Notes under the pieces: generated by a model
Databases searched by the model: none
The model's input: only the letters and a program-made list of their open reading frames with translations
Told to the model about the DNA's origin: nothing
In this document: piece after piece, positions 32,738 through 42,908 of the stretch
How the letters are laid out: each line of letters opens with the position of its first letter
Position numbering within the stretch: the first letter of the stretch is position 1
Made by a program: the position numbers and the translations under genes
Origin: Devosia yakushimensis
GTDB taxonomy: Bacteria > Pseudomonadota > Alphaproteobacteria > Rhizobiales > Devosiaceae
NCBI RefSeq assembly: GCF_030159855.1
Contig: NZ_BSNG01000001.1
Location: 1,984,001-2,048,000 of the forward strand
Direction of reading: 5' to 3'
DNA length: 64,000 nt

Positions 32738-34909
32738 CTATTGCCCGCAGACCATGCCCAGATTGGCGCCGGTCAATTCCATGCCCGCTATGGTGAAGGC
32801 ATAGCCCGCATCCTGTGTCAGGGTCGTGCCGCTCCAGGGACCACTGGTGGCTTCGCATGCCGGGGTAGCGGCATCGGTCGAAACAGCGCCCTGCACATTG
32901 GCGATGGGCCCGGTGAGATAGACCGCGGCGTCGGCAGCGCCATTGATGGCGACATTGCTGAAGGCGATATCGCGCACCGGTCCGCCCATGAAGCCCCAGT
33001 TATCGCCATACATGTAGATGCCGTAGCTTCCGGCATTGGTGATGGTGACGTCGGTGAAGCTCAGATTATTGGAAGGATTGATGAAAATGCCGGCTCGCGA
33101 GGTATTGGAAATGGCCACATTGGAGACCGAGATATTGGCCGGATTGACGCCCGGGATCCCCGAATAATAGGCGAACATCAGTCCATTGACGCCACCATTG
33201 AGGGTGGAATTGGTGAGGGTGATGTCGTTGCTGGTCTGGAAGACCACCAAATCCATGTCGCGCTCCAGGGCGGAGTTATCGACATGGAGGTTATCGATGG
33301 TGATGTCATGGGCACCCACGGTCATCAGGGCTTCACGGCGGCTATTGGTGATGCGGACATTGGAGATGTCGATATTTTCTGCCTCCGAGGTCACCACGGA
33401 AGGCCAGCCGCTGTCGTCGATATCGGGCGCGATGAAGATGCCATAGGTGACATCGGCAATATCGAGGCCGGCAATGGTCAGGTTCTGCACGCCGACAGCG
33501 TTGACTGCCGCATTCGGCACGAATGTGGGATCGAAGATGGAGAATTCGCAATCGGAATTGCTGAGACAGATCGTGGTGTTGGAAATCCGGCTGTTGCGGA
33601 TGACGGCATTGTCCACGCGGTTGAGGACGATGCCATTGCCGGTAACGCCGTCGATAGTGACGTTGTCGATGGTGATATTGGCAGCGTCCCGGGCGACGAT
33701 GGCGTTTTCGGCACCGGTGATGGAGAGGGTCGAGAGCGTCGTGCCATCGGCCAGGGTGATGCCATCGACAGCCACCGGAGCTGCCAGACGTGATGCGCCT
33801 GCGGCGGCGACCAGCGTCGTGCGGTCACCGGGATTGGCATAGCTGAACATTTGTCCATCGGCGGTATGCAGGTCGATGACGCCGCCGCCGCCGATGAACA
33901 TCTGGTTGGCCACCAGGGCCAGCGTTTCATCGACCACGATATCGCCTGATGCCAGGATGATGGTCCCCTCGCCGGCCGCAGCAATCAGCGCGTTCAGATC
34001 GGATGCCGGGCCATTGGCTGATGAAAGCTGCAACACCTGGCTGGAGCCATTGCTGGCAAAGGCGGCCTCATCGGCCCCGAAATTGCCGGCCAAGGTGCTG
34101 ATGGCGCGGTTGCGCTCGATGCGCTGGTAGAGCGGCGACGTAGCCGCGGCCTGGGCCGGGGAGCCGCCAATGGGCGCGGAAAGGCGGATGCTGACGCTTG
34201 CCGAAAGCTGGTCCTGGCTGTCGTAGCGCAGACCGGCGCCCAGCGCCATATTGGCCCCGGGCAGGTATTGATCGAGCCCGAGTGTTAGCTCGGTGCGGGC
34301 CGTCAGGCCCGAAATCGTGCCGGTGAGGTCCGATCTTTGCGCGAATGCACCTGCAAAAAGCTTGAGGGCGTTAGCGCTATCCTGGTCGAAAACGGGCAGG
34401 CGAATGCCGGCCTCGGCATCGACACCATAAAGCGCGACTTCATAGCCCTGATTGGCGACAAAGCTGCCGTTGCGCACTGCAATGGTCGAGAGCCCGTCCA
34501 CGGCATTTGCCGTGTCGCCCAGCGGCGCAAAGGCATTGATACGGAACTCGAACTGGCTGCCCAGCGCCTCAAGTCCGGCCGAGAGCTGCTGGTAGGAAAA
34601 GTCGTAGGGCGAATTGGCAAAGTCGAGCGTGGCATTGGCGCCCAGGACCCAATCGCCAAACTGATGGCGCACGCCGCCGCCGACCGAGCCATAGACCGGG
34701 CCGCCATCCTGGTAACTGACCCAGCCGTCGCCGAACAATACCGTGCCATCGCCGAGGACAAAGGGCACGAAGACGCCGCCCGAGACAGCGGACCCGTCGC
34801 CGGCGCGGAGCTCCAGCTCGACGCGGGGCAAGGCGGATTGGGCATAGGCAGAAACAGGCGCAAAGGCGCCCATGGCCGCCAAGAGGGCAAGCCAGGAGAT
34901 GCGGTGCAT
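32738..34909 (-). CDS. Surface protein: inverse-autotransporter-like beta barrel plus right-handed beta-helix
   Basis: A protein of 723 residues with a signal peptide (HRISWLALLAAMGAFAPVSAYAQ). Residues about 27-245 look like the intimin/invasin-type N-terminal barrel: VLFGDGWVSYQDGGPVYGSVGGGVRHQ, WVLGANATLDFANSPYDFSYQQLSAGLEALGSQFEFRINAF, and later strands ending IRLSAP. Residues about 310-690 are a run of beta-helix coils with N-I-T-I-D-N-V-T-I-D-G-V-T-G-N-G-I-V-like repeats of the pectate-lyase type. The barrel-first order is that of inverse autotransporters (type Ve), but their passengers are normally Ig-like domains. It may be a surface adhesin or polysaccharide-binding protein. It is monocistronic with its own terminator. 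Confidence 0.75.
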   Translation of the reverse strand: MHRISWLALLAAMGAFAPVSAYAQSALPRVELELRAGDGSAVSGGVFVPFVLGDGTVLFGDGWVSYQDGGPVYGSVGGGVRHQFGDWVLGANATLDFANSPYDFSYQQLSAGLEALGSQFEFRINAFAPLGDTANAVDGLSTIAVRNGSFVANQGYEVALYGVDAEAGIRLPVFDQDSANALKLFAGAFAQRSDLTGTISGLTARTELTLGLDQYLPGANMALGAGLRYDSQDQLSASVSIRLSAPIGGSPAQAAATSPLYQRIERNRAISTLAGNFGADEAAFASNGSSQVLQLSSANGPASDLNALIAAAGEGTIILASGDIVVDETLALVANQMFIGGGGVIDLHTADGQMFSYANPGDRTTLVAAAGASRLAAPVAVDGITLADGTTLSTLSITGAENAIVARDAANITIDNVTIDGVTGNGIVLNRVDNAVIRNSRISNTTICLSNSDCEFSIFDPTFVPNAAVNAVGVQNLTIAGLDIADVTYGIFIAPDIDDSGWPSVVTSEAENIDISNVRITNSRREALMTVGAHDITIDNLHVDNSALERDMDLVVFQTSNDITLTNSTLNGGVNGLMFAYYSGIPGVNPANISVSNVAISNTSRAGIFINPSNNLSFTDVTITNAGSYGIYMYGDNWGFMGGPVRDIAFSNVAINGAADAAVYLTGPIANVQGAVSTDAATPACEATSGPWSGTTLTQDAGYAFTIAGMELTGANLGMVCGQ

Positions 34910-35036
34910 TGAAATTCTCGCTCGAAGATAATCCGGAGCGGGCCCTTGCCCTGCCCCGATTACTCCGCGAGTATTATTTATGACTCAAAAAGTCAACTTA
35001 TTAGCGCAGCGTTATCAATAGGCTGCGACACTTTGA

Positions 35037-35438
35037 CTATTGGGAGATGCTGATCGGGCCGCTCACCTGCGGCTCGCCATTGGGCGCCAGCACCGTGACG
35101 TCGAGCACGGAAACCGCGGAGTCGGCGGAGATCGTGACGTCCACCGGGATCTGCACGATCTGCATGGTGCACATTTCGGAGGTGTCGTGGGTGGGGATGG
35201 AGACTGCCAGCGTATCGCCGGAGACTTCGCCCAGAACTGGCTCGTCGACCGCCTGGCAGGCGCCGCCCTCGAAGGTCAGCGTGAGCTGGACCTGATCGCC
35301 GCTGAGGCGGGTGGCCGAATATTCCGAGAAGGCGGGGCCTTCGTTTGGCGAAGGTTCGGGCATGGGCGCGAACGGGGCATCGGCAAAGGCGGCAGTGGTG
35401 CCGAGAGCAAGGATCGTGGCGAGGGCGAATTGGCGCAT
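35037..35438 (-). CDS. Hypothetical small exported protein
   Basis: A protein of 133 residues with a clear signal peptide (MRQFALATILALGTTAAFADA) and GGAGG before the ATG. The mature part is beta-rich, acidic and contains two cysteines (GGACQAV and SEMCTMQ), which probably form a disulfide in the periplasm. I do not recognise the family. A longer frame reaches 35492 but lacks a ribosome-binding site. It lies 127 bases upstream of the beta-helix protein gene on the same strand. That gap contains an AT-rich stretch with TTGACT (minus strand, 34996-34991), a possible -35 element for the surface protein. Confidence 0.75.
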   Translation of the reverse strand: MRQFALATILALGTTAAFADAPFAPMPEPSPNEGPAFSEYSATRLSGDQVQLTLTFEGGACQAVDEPVLGEVSGDTLAVSIPTHDTSEMCTMQIVQIPVDVTISADSAVSVLDVTVLAPNGEPQVSGPISISQ

Positions 35439-35624
35439 GCGGGCCTCCTTTTTCGAGAAGGCTAGATGGCGAGTTTGGCGCGGGCGTGTCAACTATGCCG
35501 CAATGGCGGTTGCCATAAGGGGTTCTTAACTTTATCCAGCAGCCAACACTTTTTCGCAGGGCCGTTGCCGCATTGGCGCCGCATGCCGCTCGGACCTTGC
35601 CCTCCTCACCAGATTGCCGTTGCC

Positions 35625-37496
35625 ATGCTTACCATCAATAACCTCACCTACCGCATCCAGGGCCGCGAATTGTTCGAGGACGCCTCGGTGGTGTTGCCCA
35701 CCGGCTCCAAGACCGGGTTCGTCGGCAAGAACGGCACGGGCAAGACCACCCTGTTCCATTTGCTGCAGGGCCATATCGCGGCCGATGCGGGCAATGTCGA
35801 GCTGAACAAGAAGGCGCGGATCGGCGCGGTGGCGCAGGAAGCCCCGGCGGGCAATGAAAGCGTGCTCGACGTGGTGCTGGCCGCCGACAAGGAACGCACC
35901 GCACTGATGGCGGAGGCAGACACTGCCACGGACCCCGACCGGATCAGCGAGATTTACACGCGGCTGGCCGATATCGACGCCTATTCGGCCGATGCCCGCG
36001 CCTCGTCCATCCTCAAGGGCCTAGGCTTCGAGCAGGACCGGCAGAACGCCCCGACGCATGAATTGTCGGGCGGCTGGCGCATGCGCGTGGCGCTGGCGGG
36101 CGTGCTGTTTTCCCAGCCTGATCTGCTGCTGCTGGACGAGCCAACCAACTATCTCGATCTCGAAGGCACGCTGTGGCTAGAAAAATATCTGGCCACCTAT
36201 CCCTATACGGTCTTCATGATCAGCCATGATCGCGACCTGCTTAACAAGTCGGTCAATTCGATCATCCATCTCGAACACAAAAAGCTGACCTTCTACAAAG
36301 GCAATTACGACACGTTCGAGACGACGCGCCGAATGCAGATGGAGCTGAACAACAAGGGCCGCGAGAAGTCGCTGGACCAGATCGCCCACCTGCAGAAATT
36401 CGTCGATCGCTTCAAGGCCAAGGCGACCAAGGCCAAGCAGGCCCAATCGCGCATGAAGATGATCGAGAAGCTGAGGCCGCCGGCAGCGATGTTCGACGAG
36501 TATGCGGCACCGTTCACCTTCCAGCAGCCCAAGGCCGAGCAGGCGACGCCGATGATCACGCTGGATGGCGTGTCTGCCGGCTATGGCGACAAGACCATTC
36601 TGCGGCACATCAATATGCGCATCGATCCGGGTGATCGTATCGCGCTGATCGGCGTCAATGGTAACGGCAAGTCGACCTTTGCGAAGCTGCTGGCCGGCGA
36701 TATCAAGCCGATGGGCGGCAGTTTCGGCAAGGGCAAGAAGCTGGAAATCGCGCATTTCGCGCAGCACCAGATGGACAAGCTCAAGCCCGACTGGACGCCG
36801 TTCGAGCATGTCGTGGAGCTGATGCCTACCGAGAGCGAAGCCAAGCGCCGCTCGCGGCTGAGCCAGATGGGCCTGACCAAATCGCGCATGGACACGCTGG
36901 CCAAGAACCTGTCGGGTGGCGAGCGGGCGCGGCTGTTGATGGGCCTGATCACCTTTGGCGGCCCGGGGATGATGATCCTCGACGAACCAACCAACCATCT
37001 TGATATCGATAGCCGCGATGCGCTGGTGCATGCGCTCAACGATTATGAGGGCGCCGTGCTGATCATCAGCCACGACCGCCACCTGATCGAAGCGACCTGC
37101 GACACGCTGTGGATTGCCGAGGGCGGCACCATCCGCGAGCTGGATGAGGACCTCGACAGCTACCAGCGCTCGATCACGTCCAACAAGGAGAGCAAGGGCG
37201 CCGGTGGCAAGGGCGGCGGTAGCGGCAAGCTCTCCAAGCAGGAAGCCGCAGCCAAGCGGGCCGAGATCGCGCCGATCAAGGCATCAATTAAGGATGCGGA
37301 AACCAAGATTGCCCGTTTGAAGGTGGAAATCGACAAAATCGCTACCCAACTGGAAGACCCTAAAATCTATAACGGGGCTCCCGAACGCCTGATTGCGCTG
37401 GGCAAGGACAAGGCGCGTCTAGCTGCCGATCTCGAGACCACCGAAGAAACCTGGCTGGCGCTGAGCGCCGAACTTGAGAGTGCCGAGCGCGCATGA
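35625..37496 (+). CDS. ABC-F family ATPase (YheS-like)
   Basis: A soluble protein of 623 residues with two ATPase domains and no membrane part. Domain 1 has GKNGTGKTT, LSGGWRMR and LLLLDEPTNYLD. The interdomain linker is marked by FKAKATKAKQAQSRMKMIEKL. Domain 2 has GVNGNGKST, LSGGERARL and MMILDEPTNHLD. A charged C-terminal coiled coil follows. The linker and the GYGDKTIL...IDPGDRIALIG segment resemble YheS (ABCF3-type) rather than EttA or Uup. ABC-F proteins act on the ribosome E site to relieve stalls. The ATG at 35625 has no strong binding site; the longer open frame upstream is not family-like. It is coupled to the cupin gene by an ATGA overlap. Confidence 0.93.
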   Translation: MLTINNLTYRIQGRELFEDASVVLPTGSKTGFVGKNGTGKTTLFHLLQGHIAADAGNVELNKKARIGAVAQEAPAGNESVLDVVLAADKERTALMAEADTATDPDRISEIYTRLADIDAYSADARASSILKGLGFEQDRQNAPTHELSGGWRMRVALAGVLFSQPDLLLLDEPTNYLDLEGTLWLEKYLATYPYTVFMISHDRDLLNKSVNSIIHLEHKKLTFYKGNYDTFETTRRMQMELNNKGREKSLDQIAHLQKFVDRFKAKATKAKQAQSRMKMIEKLRPPAAMFDEYAAPFTFQQPKAEQATPMITLDGVSAGYGDKTILRHINMRIDPGDRIALIGVNGNGKSTFAKLLAGDIKPMGGSFGKGKKLEIAHFAQHQMDKLKPDWTPFEHVVELMPTESEAKRRSRLSQMGLTKSRMDTLAKNLSGGERARLLMGLITFGGPGMMILDEPTNHLDIDSRDALVHALNDYEGAVLIISHDRHLIEATCDTLWIAEGGTIRELDEDLDSYQRSITSNKESKGAGGKGGGSGKLSKQEAAAKRAEIAPIKASIKDAETKIARLKVEIDKIATQLEDPKIYNGAPERLIALGKDKARLAADLETTEETWLALSAELESAERA

Positions 37497-37924
37497 GAAA
37501 GCTGGCCGCCAAGGACGTGATTTTCACGCTTGGGATGGAACGCCATCCCGAGGGCGGCTGGTATGCGCGCACCTTCGAGGACAGTGTCAGCAGCGACGGG
37601 CGGGCGAAATCCACCGCCATCTATTACCTGCTCGAAGCGGGTGACCAATCCCATTGGCATCGCGTGGACGCGGTGGAAGTGTGGCATTTCTACGCCGGTG
37701 CGCCGCTAAAGCTGCGCATATCGGACGGCCGCTCGGTGGATGAATATGCGCTGGGGGCCGATCTCAATGGCGGTGAGCGACCGCAGATCGTGGTACCGCG
37801 CGAGGCCTGGCAGGCCGCGGAAAGCACGGGAGAATGGACCCTGGTAGGCTGCACGGTGGCACCCGGATTCCAGTTTTCCGGATTCGAGCTGGCGGACAAG
37901 AACTGGGCGCCCGGAAACGGTTAA
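37493..37924 (+). CDS. Cupin_5 (DUF985) family protein
   Basis: A protein of 143 residues. ERHPEGGWYARTF, SHWHRVDAVEVWHFYAGAPLKL and the closing VAPGFQFSGFELA fit the DUF985 cupin family, with histidines (SHWHR, VWHF) placed as possible metal ligands. The function is not known for this family; a sugar-related role has been suggested for relatives. The start overlaps the ABC-F stop by four bases (ATGA), so the two genes are co-translated. Confidence 0.9.
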   Translation: MRKLAAKDVIFTLGMERHPEGGWYARTFEDSVSSDGRAKSTAIYYLLEAGDQSHWHRVDAVEVWHFYAGAPLKLRISDGRSVDEYALGADLNGGERPQIVVPREAWQAAESTGEWTLVGCTVAPGFQFSGFELADKNWAPGNG

Positions 37925-38000
37925 GTCCGTTCGGCTCTGTGAGTTGACACCAAACCGCCCGTGCAATTTGCTGGCAGCACGAAAACTGCGAGAGTCAGTC

Positions 38001-38855
38001 ATGCGCACATTCTATCGTGGCATCGTCCTTTTGATCGGTTTGTGCGCGATGGCGTTACAGGGGACGGCCGCAGCGGATCTCACCAAGGCGCAGCGCGCGG
38101 AAATGCGGCGCTTTGCGGCCAATAATAGCCTCTTCGTGCTCTATCATGAGGTCGCCCATCTCCTGGTCGACCAGCTCAACCTGCCGGTGCTGGGGCGTGA
38201 GGAAGACGCCGCCGACAACATGGCCACCTGGACGCTGCTCAGCAAGCATACGCGCGATGCCGAGCAGGCGCTGGCCGATGCCGCCAAGGGCTGGATTCTG
38301 TCGGGCGTCGCCTATGACAGCGGCGGGACAGAAAGCGATTACGCGGCCGCCCATACGCTGGACAAGCAACGCGCCTATCAGATCGTCTGCCTGATGGTGG
38401 GGAGCGATGACAAGGCGTTCCAGCCCATTGCCAACGATTACGCGCTGGATCGCGACCGGCAGGACACCTGCTATTTCGACTACGAATTGGTCAAGCGGAG
38501 CTTTGAGGGCCTATTGGGCACCCGCGCCAACAAGAATGGCAGCGGCACCAAGGTCAATGTGACCTATCACGATGCCGGGGGCCGGCTGAAGGATGCCGCC
38601 GCAGCATTCAAATCGAGCGGCGTGTTCGACCAGGTCGCCGACGAATTGCGCAGCCGCTACAATGTGCGCCAGACGGTGCAGTTCAATGCCAAGCGCTGCG
38701 GCGAGGCCAATGCCTTTTATGATCCCGAGACGGTCGAGATCATCTTCTGCTACGAGCTGATGCAGGACTATATGGACCTCTATCAGGACGACCTGACCAG
38801 CCAGGCCGAGGCATCGCAGACAAGCCGGCAGAAGGACAAGGACAAGCCGTCTTAG
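38001..38855 (+). CDS. DUF4344 domain putative zinc metallopeptidase
   Basis: An exported protein of 284 residues with signal peptide RTFYRGIVLLIGLCAMALQG. The zinc motif is at residues 49-53 (HEVAH in VLYHEVAHLLVDQL), followed by the likely third ligand region EEDAADNMATW, a layout like other gluzincin or DUF4344 proteins. Cysteines in the second half (IVCLMVG, DTCYFDY, AKRCGEA, IFCYELM) may form disulfides. The substrate is unknown. The four bases of its end overlap the convergent yitT-like gene (38852-38855). Confidence 0.88.
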   Translation: MRTFYRGIVLLIGLCAMALQGTAAADLTKAQRAEMRRFAANNSLFVLYHEVAHLLVDQLNLPVLGREEDAADNMATWTLLSKHTRDAEQALADAAKGWILSGVAYDSGGTESDYAAAHTLDKQRAYQIVCLMVGSDDKAFQPIANDYALDRDRQDTCYFDYELVKRSFEGLLGTRANKNGSGTKVNVTYHDAGGRLKDAAAAFKSSGVFDQVADELRSRYNVRQTVQFNAKRCGEANAFYDPETVEIIFCYELMQDYMDLYQDDLTSQAEASQTSRQKDKDKPS

Positions 38856-39469
38856 CTGAATCCGACGTAACGGCCCGGCTTGTGATTGAGGGCGACGATC
38901 AGGTTGAGCACCAGCGCGCCGAGGACCGAATAGAGCACCCGGTCGAAGGGCAGCACGAAAAAGGCGATCAACAGGATGACCGCATCGACGCCGAGCTGGA
39001 AATAGCCGGCGCGGATGCCGAAATTGTCCTGCAGGAACAGGGCGAGGATATTGATGCCGCCCACGCTGGCCTTGTGGCGGAACAGCGAAAGAATGCCCAG
39101 CCCGATCAGTCCGCCGCCAACAAGGGCGGCAAAGAGCGGATGAATGCTGGAGATGCCGAGCCAGTCGGGGACGTGAACCGAGAGCCACGAGACCAGGCCA
39201 ACGCTGACGAAAGTCTTGATGGCGAAGGGCCAGCCCATGCGCAGCACGGCCAGCACATAGAATGGCAGATTGATGCCGAAGAATAGCCAGCCGAAGGGTA
39301 TGCCGGTGGCATATTGCAGCAGCAGGGCGACGCCGGCCGTGCTGCCGGTGATCAGGGTGACTTGCGCGTAAAAGACAATGCCGAGCGAAACCAGCGTGGT
39401 GCCGATCAGGATGGCGAAAATGTCTTCGTGTAGCTGGTGGCGGCTTGGCGTGGAGAGATCGGGCGTCAT
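38852..39469 (-). CDS. YitT family membrane protein
   Basis: A membrane protein of 205 residues with five or six transmembrane helices and the family's glycine-rich repeats: TLVSLGIVFYAQVTLITGSTAGVALLLQYATG and GGGLIGLGILSLFRHKASVGGINILALFLQD. The YitT/DUF161 family is widespread and its transport role is unproven. The ATG at 39469 overlaps the holC stop by four bases (ATGA), which supports this start over an earlier one and makes the two genes an operon. Confidence 0.9.
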   Translation of the reverse strand: MTPDLSTPSRHQLHEDIFAILIGTTLVSLGIVFYAQVTLITGSTAGVALLLQYATGIPFGWLFFGINLPFYVLAVLRMGWPFAIKTFVSVGLVSWLSVHVPDWLGISSIHPLFAALVGGGLIGLGILSLFRHKASVGGINILALFLQDNFGIRAGYFQLGVDAVILLIAFFVLPFDRVLYSVLGALVLNLIVALNHKPGRYVGFS

Positions 39470-39912
39470 GCCTTCTTGACCCAGCGGCCATTGGCTTCCT
39501 GCTGCCAATAGGTCACCGTATTGCCGTCGCGCAGGGCTTTCCAGGCGAGCCGGGCTTCGGCTACCGCATCGGGATCGTGGCCGGAAAACATGTAGACGAT
39601 GCGCTCATAGCCTTCGGCCGATTGCGGCACGGCGCGATCGACAAAGAAGCGGCACGCCGCACCATTGGGATTGTCCGGCCCGGTGGTGATGAGGACGGGC
39701 TGGAGCGCATCGGTTTCTTCCCCCGCCAGCCCATGGGCAAGGAAGCTATCCTCACGATAGGTCCAGAGGTGGGCATCGAGCGCTTCGGCACGCTCGGTGG
39801 AGCCGACTTCGACCACGGCGCGCCAGCCCCGCTCGATGGTCTTTTCCAGCAGCAGCGGAATGACCGCTTCAAGCGGGCGGCCTTCCAGATGGTAGAAGAG
39901 GATGTCGGGCAT
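39466..39912 (-). CDS. holC: DNA polymerase III subunit chi
   Basis: A protein of 148 residues with the HolC pattern: MPDILFYHLEGRPLEAVIPLLLEKTIERGWRAVV, the LDAHLWTYREDSFLAHG motif, and the ending GNTVTYWQQEANGRWVKK. Chi links the clamp loader to single-stranded DNA-binding protein in the replisome. It lies downstream of pepA, a classic pairing, although a repeat element separates the two here. Confidence 0.95.
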   Translation of the reverse strand: MPDILFYHLEGRPLEAVIPLLLEKTIERGWRAVVEVGSTERAEALDAHLWTYREDSFLAHGLAGEETDALQPVLITTGPDNPNGAACRFFVDRAVPQSAEGYERIVYMFSGHDPDAVAEARLAWKALRDGNTVTYWQQEANGRWVKKA

Positions 39913-39980
39913 GGCCTACTTAAGCGCGAGAGGCTGGTGGGTGGAAGACTGAATCGGTGCGCGACGAGCCGAAGTGGTGG

Positions 39981-40136
39981 CCTTCTCCCCTTGTGGGAGA
40001 AGGTGCCCGGAGGGCGGATGAGGGGGTTCTGTGGCGTCTGCGAGGCCCGAAGCATGGGATGGCGCAGAACCCCTCACCCTCGAAAATCCGCTGAACGCGG
40101 ATTTCCTATCCCTCTCCCACAAGGGGAGAGGGGAAG
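39981..40136. repeat. Multi-hairpin intergenic repeat, copy B
   Basis: A 156-base element sharing both ends and the linker GCGCAGAACCCCTCACCCTC with copy A at 22853. Its hairpins are CCTTCTCCC/GGGAGAAGG, AAATCCGC/GCGGATTT (40084-40091 with 40097-40104) and CCCTCTCCC/GGGGAGAGGG. One pair in the middle hairpin is C-G here and T-A in copy A, a compensatory change. It fills the gap between pepA and holC. Confidence 0.85.
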
Positions 40137-40144
40137 AAGACAGC

Positions 40145-41626
<1,482 letters not shown>

Positions 41627-41837
41627 TGGTCGGCCTTGAAAAGCATGGCGGGCGCCATGCAAGAAAGATTTGCCCCGAGCATTGAGGGGATTGCCTGCCG
41701 CGTCAATCCCGCAACACTGACCGGGCAAATCGGCCTGCGGACTGTCCCCAGCTTGTGTGTAAATCGCATCTATCCCACTGTCGACGCCGCTCCGAACAGG
41801 ACATAAAAGCGGCGCTTGTGGACGCCATGGGTAATGA

Positions 41838-42908
41838 ATGAAGCGACTGACCGCCTATCTCGCACGCCTGTTCGTTATCGACGCGCTGATCCTGTTCGGC
41901 GTGGTGTGCATCTTGCTGTGGCTGGTCAATTGCCTGCGCTCGTTCGATGTGGTGTCGGTGAAAGGGCAAGGGCTGGTGACGCTGGCGCAGCAGGCCCTGC
42001 TGACCATGCCGCCGCTGGCGCTGACATTCTTCTATGTCTGCGTGGGCATCGGCCTGGCGCGAGCCCTGCAGGCCCTGCAGAACAGCCGTGAACTGCATAT
42101 CATCCACACCAGCTATGGCCTGCCCTCGCTGTGGCGGGCAACCGGTGTGGTGGCGGTAGCCGGTGTTCTTGCCGTGCTGCTGCTCTCCAATGTGCTTTCG
42201 CCCATGGCCAATAAGCGCCTCAATATCCTTTCGGCCAGCGTTGCCGCCGACCTGATCAGCACCACACTCAAGCCGAAGCGCTTTACGCAGGTAACGCCAG
42301 GGGCGCTGCTGCTGATCGGGGGCCGCGCGGGCAATGGTGAAATCACCGAATTTTTTGCCGACGACCGCAGAGATCCGGAAATGCGGCACACCTATATGGC
42401 CGATACGGCCCGCGTCTCTTCGGACGGCCAGGGCTATGTCATCGAGCTTTACAACGGCTCGCTGCAATATACGTCGAAAACCGGTCAGTTTTCGGAGATT
42501 TCGTTCAGCCGCTACGATCTCAATGTCGAACGGCTCTCCCAGGCCACGGGCGCGGTCAACTGGCTCAACGAGACGGACAGCTTTTCGCTGGTGAGCGCTT
42601 CGCTGGCCAGCGGCACCTGGCCGCCGGAAGTGGTCTCCGAGCTCGCCAAACGCATGTTCGAGGGCCTCAAGGTGGTCGGCATCTGCATGCTGGTTCTGGC
42701 GATGTGCGGCTTTCCCAGCGGAAGGCGCACCCGGCTTGCTCTGCCCATGGAAGTGGTGGTCATGCTGCTGGCCTTTGTCGAACTGGGCGTCAGCGCCTAT
42801 AGCCCGATCGGACCGGCGACCGGGGCCCTGCTGATGATGGTTGTCGGTGGGATAACCTTGTTGATCCGGGCGCGACCGCGCACTCCCGGCGCCGTGGTGC
42901 CGGTATGA
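41838..42908 (+). CDS. lptF: LPS export ABC transporter permease LptF
   Basis: An inner-membrane protein of 356 residues with transmembrane helices at each end and a periplasmic beta-jellyroll between (about 130-270). The start MKRLTAYLARLFVIDALILFGVV, SRELHIIHTSYGLP (coupling helix to the LptB ATPase) and LSPMANKRLNILSA are typical. LptF and LptG with LptB extract lipopolysaccharide from the inner membrane and push it to LptA. It is first in the lptF-lptG-lptD-surA-pdxA-rsmA operon and overlaps lptG by four bases. Confidence 0.93.
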   Translation: MKRLTAYLARLFVIDALILFGVVCILLWLVNCLRSFDVVSVKGQGLVTLAQQALLTMPPLALTFFYVCVGIGLARALQALQNSRELHIIHTSYGLPSLWRATGVVAVAGVLAVLLLSNVLSPMANKRLNILSASVAADLISTTLKPKRFTQVTPGALLLIGGRAGNGEITEFFADDRRDPEMRHTYMADTARVSSDGQGYVIELYNGSLQYTSKTGQFSEISFSRYDLNVERLSQATGAVNWLNETDSFSLVSASLASGTWPPEVVSELAKRMFEGLKVVGICMLVLAMCGFPSGRRTRLALPMEVVVMLLAFVELGVSAYSPIGPATGALLMMVVGGITLLIRARPRTPGAVVPV

